A stretch of 64,000 nucleotides of DNA from Erwinia tasmaniensis Et1/99. Its GTDB lineage: Bacteria > Pseudomonadota > Gammaproteobacteria > Enterobacterales > Enterobacteriaceae. The translations under genes and the position numbers were made by a program. Numbering within the stretch: the stretch's first letter is position 1; the number at the start of each line of letters is the position of its first letter. The notes beneath the pieces are model-generated. The model had not been told where the DNA came from. It saw only the letters and a program-made list of their open reading frames with translations, and made no database searches. Positions 9,232-16,790 of this stretch are shown in pieces. The stretch covers positions 558,001-622,000 of the forward strand of contig NC_010694.1 of NCBI RefSeq assembly GCF_000026185.1, read 5' to 3'.

Positions 9232-10194
9232 TTACGCGTTTTTCAGGCGGGAAAACGCCGCACGGATCTGCTCCTCCGGCAGCCGCATGCCGATAAAGAC
9301 CAGCGTACAGCCGGGCTGCTCGTCGGGCTGCCATTCGCGATCCCAGTCGGCGCTGTACAGGCGCTGGACTCCCTGAAACAGCAGGCGGCAGGGCATCTCT
9401 TTAATCCACAGCATGCCCTTGTAGCGCAGTAGCCTGTCGGCAAAGCCTGCCAGCAGCTCTTCCATCACTTTTGAGACCGCATCCAACGCCAGCGGATAAC
9501 CCAGCTCCAGCACCAGGGAGGTAACCTCAGTTTGCTGTTCAGGGATATAGTGCAGACGAGGCATGGTCGCAACGACTCGGTCTTCCAGCATAAAACCACC
9601 GATATTAAACAGCAGCGAGAGGTCGATATCCCCCTTGACCACCGGATAAACGGGCGCGCGGGCATTTATGCGCTGTAGCCGCTGCATCAACGCTGGCACG
9701 GCCCCGGCAATATCGGTTTTGCTAAGCAGAATACGGTCTGCGTAGCCCACCTGAGATTGGGCAATGGGGAATCGATCCATCTGTTGTCCGGCGTGAACCG
9801 CATCCACCAGGGTGATAACTCCGTCCAGCAGATAGCGCTGGCAGAGCATATCGTGTGAAAAAAAGGTCTGAATAATCGGGCCGGGATCGGCCATGCCGGT
9901 GCATTCAATCACCAGGCGATCAAACGCCAGTTCGCCCCGATCGATGCCATCGAGCATTTCCAGCAGCGCCGTTTCCAGTTCGCCGGAGCGCGTGCAGCAG
10001 ATGCAGCCGTTGGCCAGGGTTTTTACCTGGCTGGCGCTATCGCCCAGCAGCCGATCGTCCACGGATACGGCTGCCAACTCATTTTCAATCACCGCGATGC
10101 GATAATCCTGCTGTTGGTGCAGGATGTGGCGCAGTAGCGTGGTTTTTCCCGCGCCGAGAAAGCCGGTCAGTATCGTAACGGTAATCGGTTCCAT
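9232..10194 (-). CDS. yjiA: COG0523-type GTPase YjiA
   Basis: A G3E-family P-loop GTPase with Walker A 'GFLGAGKTTLL', the metal-binding CxCC motif in 'NGCICC', and the 'VIECTGMADP' Walker B region. The C-terminal CobW-C domain covers roughly the last 100 residues. Family members act as metal-responsive GTPases or metallochaperones; the exact metal for YjiA is unsettled. I chose ATG 10194 because AGGACA lies just upstream and the frame then begins MEPITVTIL. The upstream ATG at 10212 overlaps yjiX. The order btsT-yjiX-yjiA matches the E. coli yjiYXA arrangement. Confidence 0.92.
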   Translation of the reverse strand: MEPITVTILTGFLGAGKTTLLRHILHQQQDYRIAVIENELAAVSVDDRLLGDSASQVKTLANGCICCTRSGELETALLEMLDGIDRGELAFDRLVIECTGMADPGPIIQTFFSHDMLCQRYLLDGVITLVDAVHAGQQMDRFPIAQSQVGYADRILLSKTDIAGAVPALMQRLQRINARAPVYPVVKGDIDLSLLFNIGGFMLEDRVVATMPRLHYIPEQQTEVTSLVLELGYPLALDAVSKVMEELLAGFADRLLRYKGMLWIKEMPCRLLFQGVQRLYSADWDREWQPDEQPGCTLVFIGMRLPEEQIRAAFSRLKNA

Positions 10195-10205
10195 TTTTTG
10201 TCCTG

Positions 10206-10409
10206 TTAACAACAGCGCATCCCACCCTTACCCTCTCCGCCGTAACGCGCCTGCTGGCGTTCGCGAAAGAACTCTTGATAGGTCATCACCGCTTCATCCG
10301 GATGGTTAGTCTGCATATGCAGTACGTAAGTCTCATAATCAGGAATGCCGACCAGCATTCTGGCCGCCTGACCGAGGTATTTTTTCGCTGCGCCTAAGTT
10401 GTCAAACAT
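10206..10409 (-). CDS. yjiX: YbdD/YjiX-family small protein
   Basis: 67 residues of the YbdD/YjiX family ('[21 protein letters not shown]', '[20 protein letters not shown]'), with C-terminal cysteines (MRCC). This family nearly always sits directly after a CstA-type pyruvate/peptide transporter, as here after btsT, and is thought to work with the transporter. Molecular role unknown. Confidence 0.92.
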   Translation of the reverse strand: MFDNLGAAKKYLGQAARMLVGIPDYETYVLHMQTNHPDEAVMTYQEFFRERQQARYGGEGKGGMRCC

Positions 10410-10472
10410 GGTGTTTCCTGTAGCCCCGCGGCGGCGGGGCGGTTGAACAGGTTCAGTGGCGATAAGGGCCTT

Positions 10473-12605
10473 TTACCCTTCTTTTGGCACGGTGACGTAA
10501 GGCATTTCGGTATCCGTCCGGCTGTCGTTCTGGCGTGCACGCAGCCAGGCTTTGATGGCGTAGAAGATAATGCTGTAAACCACCAGCAGGAACAGAATAC
10601 TCAGACCGGCATTGATGTAATTATTGACCACAATATGATCCATATTGGCGATCTGTCCGGCGGTGAGGTTCGCTCCGCCAGCGGCGATTTTTGCCTTGTA
10701 CTCGCTCGCCATAAAGAAGAAGCCCTCCATCTGTGGGTCCTGGCTGAACAGCTTCAGGCCCAGCGCCCACGTGGTACAAATCAGCAGCCATACGGCTGGG
10801 ACCACGGTGACCCAGATATAGCGATTCCGCTTCATTTTTATCAATACCACGGTGGCCAATACCAGCGCCACGGCGGCCAGCATCTGGTTGGAAATACCAA
10901 ACAACGGCCAAAGGCTTTTCACGCCGCCCAGCGGGTCGACCACGCCCTGATACAGCAGATAGCCCCAAAGCCCCACGCAGCCTGCCGTTCCCACCACGCC
11001 CGCCAGCAGCGAGTCGGTTTTTTTCAGGAATGGAATAAAGTTGCCCAGCAGGTCCTGGAGCATAAAGCGGCCGGAGCGTGTCCCGGCATCCAGCGCGGTG
11101 AGAATAAACAGCGCTTCAAACAGAATGCCGAAGTGATACCAGAATCCCATATCGGCAATTGGCAGCATTTTATCAAAGACCCAGGCAATGCCGACCGCCA
11201 GCGTCGGTGCCCCTCCGGCGCGATTGAGCACCGAGGGTTCGCCGATATCTTTGGCGGTTTGCATGATCTGCTCTGGGCTGATGACAAACCCCCATGAACT
11301 GACGGTTGCCGCCGCCTGTGCGGTGACGTCCTGCAGCTGCGCCATAATCATCGGCGCGTTAGCCCCGCCCAGCTCGTGCAGGTTTGGCATGGTAATGCCC
11401 AACCCGGCCGGCGGCGTGTTCATGGCGAAATAAAGGCCCGGTTCGATAATCGAAGCGGCCACCAGCGCCATAACCGCCACGAAGGACTCCATCAACATCG
11501 CGCCATAACCAATAAAGCGCGCATCGGTTTCGCATGCCAGCAGCTTCGGCGTGGTGCCGGAGGCGATCAGGGCATGAAAACCAGAAACGGCACCGCAGGC
11601 GATAGTGATAAACAAGAACGGAAACAGCGCCCCTTTCCACAGCGGCCCCGATCCATCGATATAGGGTGTCAGCGCCGGCATCTTCAGTTCCGGGTTCAGG
11701 ATGACAATTCCGATTGCCAGACCGACGATAACGCCGATTTTCAGAAAGGTCGCCAGGTAGTCACGCGGGGCAAGGATCAGCCACACCGGCAGTAGCGCAG
11801 AAATAAACGCATAGCCAATCAGGGTGAAGGTAATCGTGGTGTCTTTAAAGGTCAGCGCCGGTCCCCAGTAAGGATCGTGCGCAATCACGCCACCAAACCA
11901 GATGCTGGCGATCAGCAGCAATACGCCAATCAACGAAATTTCGCCCACGCGCCCGGGGCGAATAAAACGCATCCAGATGCCCATAAACAGCGCGATCGGC
12001 ACCGTGGAACAGACGGTAAATACCCCCCACGGACTTTCCGCCAGCGCCTTCACCACGATCAGTGCCAGCACCGCGAGGATTATAATCATAATCAGAAAAC
12101 AGCCGAACAGCGCGATGGTGCCGGGAACCGGGCCCATCTCATTTTTGATCATCTCGCCGAGCGATGCGCCATTGCGACGAGTGGAGATAAACAGCACCAT
12201 AAAGTCCTGTACCGCTCCGGCCAGCACCACGCCGGCCAGCAGCCACAGAACGCCGGGCAGGTAACCCATTTGCGCCGCCAGCACCGGGCCAACCAGCGGC
12301 CCGGCCCCGGCAATCGCCGCGAAGTGGTGGCCAAACAGGACGTTGCGGTGGGTAGGCACGTAGTTCAGCCCATCGTTGTTGGCCACGGCAGGCGTGGCGC
12401 GGCTGGCGTCAAGTTTCATCACCTTTTGGGCGATATACAGGCTGTAGTAGCGATACGCTACAAGGTAGACTGACACTGACGCGACGACGATCCACAGCGC
12501 ACTGATATGCTCACCGCGTCGCAGCGCCACCACGGCCAGACAGCAGGCACCGATGATCCCAAGGATCATCCAGGGAATATGTTTGAAAATTTTATTTTTA
12601 TTCAT
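10473..12605 (-). CDS. btsT: Pyruvate:H+ symporter BtsT (CstA family, YjiY)
   Basis: A 710-residue multi-span membrane protein matching E. coli BtsT along its length ('NKIFKHIPWMILGIIGACCL', 'PTHRNVLFGHHFAAIAGAGP', 'MGPVPGTIALFGCFLIM', 'ALDAGTRSGRFMLQDLLGN'). BtsT takes up pyruvate with proton symport. I use ATG 12605 because the alignment to BtsT begins there; the longer frame to 12677 adds 24 unrelated residues that run into the promoter region. Transcribed with yjiX and yjiA. Upstream lie three BtsR-type boxes and a CRP-like site. Confidence 0.95.
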   Translation of the reverse strand: MNKNKIFKHIPWMILGIIGACCLAVVALRRGEHISALWIVVASVSVYLVAYRYYSLYIAQKVMKLDASRATPAVANNDGLNYVPTHRNVLFGHHFAAIAGAGPLVGPVLAAQMGYLPGVLWLLAGVVLAGAVQDFMVLFISTRRNGASLGEMIKNEMGPVPGTIALFGCFLIMIIILAVLALIVVKALAESPWGVFTVCSTVPIALFMGIWMRFIRPGRVGEISLIGVLLLIASIWFGGVIAHDPYWGPALTFKDTTITFTLIGYAFISALLPVWLILAPRDYLATFLKIGVIVGLAIGIVILNPELKMPALTPYIDGSGPLWKGALFPFLFITIACGAVSGFHALIASGTTPKLLACETDARFIGYGAMLMESFVAVMALVAASIIEPGLYFAMNTPPAGLGITMPNLHELGGANAPMIMAQLQDVTAQAAATVSSWGFVISPEQIMQTAKDIGEPSVLNRAGGAPTLAVGIAWVFDKMLPIADMGFWYHFGILFEALFILTALDAGTRSGRFMLQDLLGNFIPFLKKTDSLLAGVVGTAGCVGLWGYLLYQGVVDPLGGVKSLWPLFGISNQMLAAVALVLATVVLIKMKRNRYIWVTVVPAVWLLICTTWALGLKLFSQDPQMEGFFFMASEYKAKIAAGGANLTAGQIANMDHIVVNNYINAGLSILFLLVVYSIIFYAIKAWLRARQNDSRTDTEMPYVTVPKEG

Positions 12606-12707
12606 AGTGAACCCGGTTTTTACCAAGAGAGACAGCATTGGAAGAAACAGATGTTGATAGCGGGGATATGGTGGCAAAAATCAACATCGACCGGGGGGAT
12701 AAATGTT

Positions 12708-12755
12708 TAAGCGGTTAAATATCATAATAAGCGGTTGTTAACGGGGCTAAGCGGT
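12708..12755 (-). promoter_or_regulatory. Three BtsR-type direct repeats upstream of btsT
   Basis: TAAGCGGT occurs at 12708-12715, 12728-12735 and 12748-12755, a strict 20-bp period. On the btsT strand it reads ACCGCTTA, which fits the BtsR/YehT motif ACC(G/A)CT(C/T)A that I recall from E. coli, where two copies are separated by 13 bases (12 here). The same triplet recurs at 14241-14288. Confidence 0.8.
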
Positions 12756-12783
12756 TTTTCCCCTGGGTTAATGGCCTGATTGT

Positions 12784-12799
12784 TGTGAGGAAGGTCTCA
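12784..12799 (-). promoter_or_regulatory. Putative cAMP-CRP site upstream of btsT
   Basis: TGTGA-N6-TCTCA matches the CRP palindrome TGTGA-N6-TCACA in nine of ten positions. btsT is CRP-dependent in E. coli. The distance to the BtsR boxes (28 bases) is identical in the second copy at 14317-14332. Confidence 0.65.
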
Positions 12800-12834
12800 C
12801 TGGGGAAAGGGCCGTTGATATAAATGTAGGATTG

Positions 12835-13281
12835 ATGGGAGCACTTTTTCCAGTATCCCAGTCAGCAGTAATGAAATATATTATTTTTTATAAACTATCT
12901 GAAAGGGGCATAAGTTTGGAATTTTTCCGCTGTTGCTTTCTTAATCTTCTTGGACGCAGGCTTTCACCCGAAGCATCAAAAACCCTTTTCTGTGCGAATG
13001 AATTCTTAACCTCTTTGAGCAGCATTAAACATATTGTGCTTGAAAGAGGCGCAGGAGTTGAAGGTGCATTTAATAATACGGTATCGAAAGCGCAGGCTTT
13101 AAAAGAAAATGTGCAGAAAGGTCATTTTCATCTTATTAGTTATTACATTGATAATGTTGCCGTGAGCTCTGATCTTTTCTTTAATAGCATCAATGATGAT
13201 GAAAATAACCCGGCCATCATTCATTCACAAAATTGCAGTGATAATTTAATCGCTGCCGCGAAATCTGTCCGACCCGCTTAG
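12835..13281 (+). CDS. Hypothetical protein (148 aa), orphan
   Basis: I do not recognise this protein. ATG 12835 follows a GTAGG by a few bases; an internal ATG at 12871 is possible and would give MKYIIFYKL. The product has a hydrophobic N-terminal third (MKYIIFYKLSERGISLEFF) and an acidic C-terminal half (SINDDENNP). It is AT-rich compared with btsT and ampR and lies in a stretch full of broken genes. The frame is open for 148 codons, but the start region overlaps the btsT promoter, so it may be a chance ORF. Confidence 0.35.
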   Translation: MGALFPVSQSAVMKYIIFYKLSERGISLEFFRCCFLNLLGRRLSPEASKTLFCANEFLTSLSSIKHIVLERGAGVEGAFNNTVSKAQALKENVQKGHFHLISYYIDNVAVSSDLFFNSINDDENNPAIIHSQNCSDNLIAAAKSVRPA

Positions 13282-13367
13282 TTATTACTTCATCAGGGGG
13301 GAAGCATCAGCCAGATTTGGGGACTGGGCGACAAATTCTTACCCCGATCCACCGTTCCGAATTAACG

Positions 13368-13393
13368 CCGGAGCCATGATGCAATGGCTCCGG
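13368..13393 (-). terminator. Hairpin downstream of the oxidoreductase remnant
   Basis: A perfect 10-bp stem (13368-13377 with 13384-13393) and a 6-base loop, 30 bases past the TAA of the minus-strand remnant at 13424. There is no clear U-tract. It probably served as the 3' end of that gene. Confidence 0.5.
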
Positions 13394-13423
13394 GCTGGGT
13401 TAATATTTATGACGTTGCCGACT

Positions 13424-13775
13424 TTACCACTCAACGCAAATTTTGCCGAAGTGCGCGACGCTTTGCTGTCTGGCAAAGGCTTCAGCAAGGTCATCATAGT
13501 GGGCTATTTTATCGATGACGGGTTGAGTCTCAATCACTTCAAGCGCCTTAACAAATTCAATCTGATCCTGGCGGCTGGCAACCGTCTGGCCGTGGATACG
13601 CGCCTGTTTCCCCAGAATGCTCAGGATGGGGATTTCCGCTTCATTGCCTGATAAAACCCCAATCTGCGCAATATGACCGCCGAGAGCAACGCGGATTTCC
13701 CCTTTCCCCGGTTTGCCAGGGGCCGTACCGCAATCTTTGGCAGAACAACGTTTCTAACCCACCGGGTGCTTTCAT
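13424..13775 (-). pseudogene. Internally deleted zinc/NADPH-type alcohol dehydrogenase or quinone oxidoreductase
   Basis: A very strong ribosome site (GGAGGGGAAGGAG) precedes ATG 13775, which opens with an MDR-like N-terminus (MKAPGGLETLF). Frameshifts lead to 'GKPGKGEIRVAL', and the sequence then jumps straight to the C-terminal part of the family: 'GGHIAQIGVLSG', 'ARIHGQTVASRQDQIEFV', 'HYDDLAEAFARQQ' and 'HFGKICVEW', ending at TAA 13424. A working MDR enzyme needs about 330 residues; only about 115 codons remain, so most of the catalytic and Rossmann domains are missing. This is a deletion remnant; no partner gene indicates its former substrate. Confidence 0.75.
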
Positions 13776-13957
13776 ACTCCTTCCCCTCCGAGATTATCAA
13801 TGTCGTAATATAAGATACTTCTTAAATCTGGGTGATTTAGTGCCATGTGTAAAAGGGGAAATGCTCTCTTAAGCACAGACGATAAAACGCAGGGGATGTT
13901 GCGATGGAGGACAAATCGCGAAGAAAACGCGCAAAATTGTGCCAATACGCTCACTCA

Positions 13958-14143
13958 TCACGCGGCTGGCGTTGAGGCTTCAGCCGCTATTGTTGCCAGC
14001 AACCATGCGGTAAAATCACGCATGGCGGCGGTTTCTACACGCGACTGCAGGCGGGTCAGCCAGTCGCTACCCAGGCAGGCGCTGGTACCGTTGATCCTGA
14101 GGATCATCCAGGAGGTATGTTTGAAGCGTTCATTTTTATTCAT
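13958..14143 (-). pseudogene. Chimeric ORF: start of a second btsT fused to a duplicated ampR tail
   Basis: The 61-codon frame begins 'MNKNERFKHTSWMILRINGT', which mirrors the btsT start (MNKNKIFKHIPWMILGIIGA). It then continues without a frame break into 'WLTRLQSRVETAAMRDF' and 'AWLLATIAAEAS', the last residues of the AmpR encoded at 15767-16666. The ampR part is close to identical at the DNA level to 15780-15890, whereas the btsT part is only moderately similar to btsT. A deletion or recombination event therefore joined a diverged btsT paralogue to an ampR copy. The product lacks every functional domain of both parents. Confidence 0.85.
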
Positions 14144-14240
14144 AGGGGATCAGATTGTGATCGGGATGGTATTGTAAGAAGCCAATATTGTTCCGGGTAT
14201 ATGATGGCAAATTATCACAGCCAGCGGAGGGATAATTGAT

Positions 14241-14288
14241 TCAGTGGTTAAATACCACGATAAGCGGTTACACATCGGGCTAAGCGGT
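14241..14288 (-). promoter_or_regulatory. Second set of three BtsR-type repeats, in front of the chimeric remnant
   Basis: TCAGTGGT (14241-14248), TAAGCGGT (14261-14268) and TAAGCGGT (14281-14288), again with an exact 20-bp period. They sit at nearly the same distance from the remnant's ATG as the real boxes from btsT. The promoter is thus preserved while the gene is lost. Confidence 0.7.
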
Positions 14289-14316
14289 TTTGCTGTCGGG
14301 CTATATACCTGAGGAT

Positions 14317-14332
14317 TGTGATAAAAGTCTCA
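14317..14332 (-). promoter_or_regulatory. Second CRP-like site, in front of the chimeric remnant
   Basis: TGTGA-N6-TCTCA, the same variant half-site as at 12784-12799 and again 28 bases beyond the BtsR-type repeats. Confidence 0.55.
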
Positions 14333-14637
14333 CTGGTGATGAGGGGATTTATTGATACGATACGAATTGAGATGGCGACGGTATTTATGAGTACAATGCA
14401 GTCGGGCTATTTCCGTTAAGGTTTTTTATGCAGTGGGAAGATAACGTTAATACGCAGAATGACTTCATTGGATTATTCTTAAACCGCAGGTGGTGCTACG
14501 CGACATGTTCTCCTATTCTTTCCCGTGCGAAAAAACCAAACGACGTTCACTTTATAAGGACTAAGCGTTTTTTGATATTTAAGTCTGAAATATAAATATA
14601 TGCTTGTTTCTCAAATAATTTTAAAGTGAAGTGAAAT
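14333..14637. other. AT-rich spacer without identifiable gene
   Basis: About 300 bases between the duplicated btsT-type promoter and the next orphan ORF. I see no ORF with a ribosome site, no hrp box and no repeat in it. Confidence 0.4.
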
Positions 14638-15054
14638 ATGTCCCTAATTAATCCATCTTATTTTATTTTTTGCCAGAGAAGTGATATTCCTCAAGAGCGG
14701 TTGTTTGCTATAACTGAAGGGCGCGTGTTTTTAGAGAAATTAAAATCGGTTAAAAATAATTTGTGTGAAAAAAATAATCAGGATTATAAAAAAACAGTTA
14801 ATCATTCAAAAAAACTAATTAAAAGCGTCGCAGCATACAAGGCTAATAACATAGAAAAATACTGTAAAGAATTGGAAGATACCACAAAAGAATTCTTAAA
14901 TGGAATTCATTACCCCTTAGATTTTCGACTTATTGAACAGGCAAAAATCAAAATGCTCAGTTTTATTAATGCAGCACATATGAGTTGTGCAAATCCACAA
15001 GTATATGATAGTGAGAGTGTTTCAGGTTCAATGAGCCGTTTTCGCAATGACTGA
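14638..15054 (+). CDS. Hypothetical lysine-rich protein (138 aa), orphan
   Basis: I do not recognise this family. The product is strongly helical in appearance and lysine-rich ('LEKLKSVKNNLCEKNNQDYK', 'KYCKELEDTTKEFL'), soluble, with no export signal. A GAAGTGA stretch lies just before ATG 14638. It is far lower in GC than the ampC or btsT genes, which points to horizontally acquired DNA. No hrp box precedes it. It could be a small effector, an antitoxin or simply an orphan; nothing in the sequence decides. Confidence 0.5.
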   Translation: MSLINPSYFIFCQRSDIPQERLFAITEGRVFLEKLKSVKNNLCEKNNQDYKKTVNHSKKLIKSVAAYKANNIEKYCKELEDTTKEFLNGIHYPLDFRLIEQAKIKMLSFINAAHMSCANPQVYDSESVSGSMSRFRND

Positions 15055-15766
15055 CAACAATGTCGCTAAGACGAGTCTGCAACGCTTAAGTGATAGGTGC
15101 GCTGCGTATCATTGGGTGGCGCTCAATAAAAATATCTTGGATATTTATAGCTAAGGGCTGACGACAGAATTTTAGCCAATCAACACGGTTTTTCCGCCGA
15201 GCACACCGCTTTTTGTTGCCATGAAAATGGAGCCTGTCATTTAATTTGTGTCATACCCCGTTTTTGATATGTTCACTGCAACAACAGTGACAGGCACATA
15301 ATAATGGCATGGCGGTGATACAGAATTATCTACGAAGCTTTGAGCTTATTGTCAGCACGTTTATTCATCTTGGCAACTGTTTTAATCCTAACCCATTGTC
15401 GGTTGTGATGGTTAGATTTTGTCATACCCTGTCGCGATCTGAAATTTCCTGCGAACTGCTGTTTATTGCCATACAAACGCTTTTGCCAGGTCAACCTAAG
15501 GAAAAGTTTTATCGATTACGGTTTGGGATTAATCACTTAACGTTCTTTAATAAATTCAGTTTTACGCTGGCCGTAGGCCATCGTTACGATTTTGTTGCTT
15601 ACCTGTTTCGCCAGGATAGTCATCATGGGAATGGCTGCCTTATTGCTGATAAAACCTCCCTCAGTGTAATACGTCCGCCGACTTTTAAAGGCAATCAGCG
15701 ATGGGTAGAACCAGCAACCGGGAAAAATATCGCAAAAAGTACTGACAAAAGTCGCCAACTCGCGGG
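15055..15766. other. Gene-poor stretch with undecided remnants
   Basis: Frames exist on both strands (a + frame at 15309-15770; a - frame ending at 15537 with the tail 'IVTMAYGQRKTEFIKER') but neither has a clear start or a family I recognise. The minus-strand frame has the better protein-like composition and could be the 3' end of a lost gene. Otherwise the stretch appears to be wreckage between the orphan ORF and ampR. Confidence 0.35.
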
Positions 15767-16666
15767 CTAACCACCTGGTGCGGAAGAGGCTTCAGCCGCT
15801 ATCGTTGCCAGCAACCATGCGGAAAAATCACGCATGGCGGCGGTTTCTACACGCGATTGCAGGCGGGTTAGCCAGTAGCCACCCAGGCTGACGCTTTGGC
15901 TAAAAGGTTGCACGATACGCCCGTCCTCCAGCAGATGGTTAAACATGGTCGCCGGTGCCAGCGCGATGCCGGCACCGGCCTGTGCCGCTTGCAGCATGGT
16001 CAGCGAGGAATCAAACATCATGAAGTGCTGAGAAAGGGAGGGCGCTGATGCGCCGACCGAGGAAAACCAGGTTGACCACTCATCACGTCGATACGAGCGC
16101 AGCAGGGTGAAGCGATGCAGGTCGCCGGGGTCGCGCAGCTGCGCGCCCAGCGCCGGGCAGCACAGCGGGGAAAGCGGCGCATCGCAAAGAAACTGCGCCC
16201 CGGTACCGTGCCAGGCCCCGCTACCGTAGCGTATGGCGTAATCCAGCCCTTCGGCCACGCTGTCGACCTGATTGTTGTGCGTCGACAGCAGTACATCCAC
16301 ATGCGGATGCAGTCGGCGAAAATTTTCCAGACGCGGCAGCAGCCAGCCAATGGCGAAGGTGCCCACCACGCCAATTTTCATCTTTTCGCGCATTTGGCCG
16401 TCGGAGAAACGATCGAGCGTATTGGCAATGCGATCAAAGGAATCATTAAGGATCGGCAGCAGGCTTTCTCCTTCGGCGGTTAACATCAGGCCGCGCGAAA
16501 TACGGATAAAAAGCCGACATTTCAGGTGCTGTTCCAGCGCCTTAACCTGCTGGCTGATGGCGGCATGGGTTACATTTAATTCTTTGGATGCCTTAGTAAA
16601 ACTTAATAATCTGGCGGCAGCCTCGAAGGCGCGTAGGGAGTTCAGCGGGATATATGAGCGTGTCAT
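15767..16666 (-). CDS. ampR: LysR-type regulator AmpR
   Basis: 299 residues matching AmpR ('MTRSYIPLNSLRAFEAAARL', 'ELNVTHAAISQQVKALEQHL', 'FTLLRSYRRDEW', 'WLTRLQSRVETAAMRDF'). The N-terminal winged HTH covers about 1-65 and the ligand domain the rest. In enterobacteria AmpR represses or activates ampC according to the balance of UDP-MurNAc-pentapeptide and anhydro-muropeptides. It is divergent from ampC with a shared operator-like site between them, the classical inducible arrangement. Confidence 0.93.
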   Translation of the reverse strand: MTRSYIPLNSLRAFEAAARLLSFTKASKELNVTHAAISQQVKALEQHLKCRLFIRISRGLMLTAEGESLLPILNDSFDRIANTLDRFSDGQMREKMKIGVVGTFAIGWLLPRLENFRRLHPHVDVLLSTHNNQVDSVAEGLDYAIRYGSGAWHGTGAQFLCDAPLSPLCCPALGAQLRDPGDLHRFTLLRSYRRDEWSTWFSSVGASAPSLSQHFMMFDSSLTMLQAAQAGAGIALAPATMFNHLLEDGRIVQPFSQSVSLGGYWLTRLQSRVETAAMRDFSAWLLATIAAEASSAPGG

Positions 16667-16692
16667 GACGGTGTCTGTAAGTTTTTCTATTG

Positions 16693-16707
16693 TCTGCCGC
16701 TAAATAT
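16693..16707 (+). promoter_or_regulatory. AmpR operator-like site in the ampR-ampC gap
   Basis: TCTGCCGCTAAATAT closely resembles the AmpR binding core TCTGCTGCTAAATTT known from Citrobacter/Enterobacter and lies between the divergent starts (16666 and 16791). It supports inducible ampC expression. Confidence 0.75.
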
Positions 16708-16790
16708 AACCGTTTGTCACCGTGGGTCAATCCGTTCACACTTCTCGGCGAAAGGAACACCTCCCACCGTCACTAATGGAAGATCATGCC

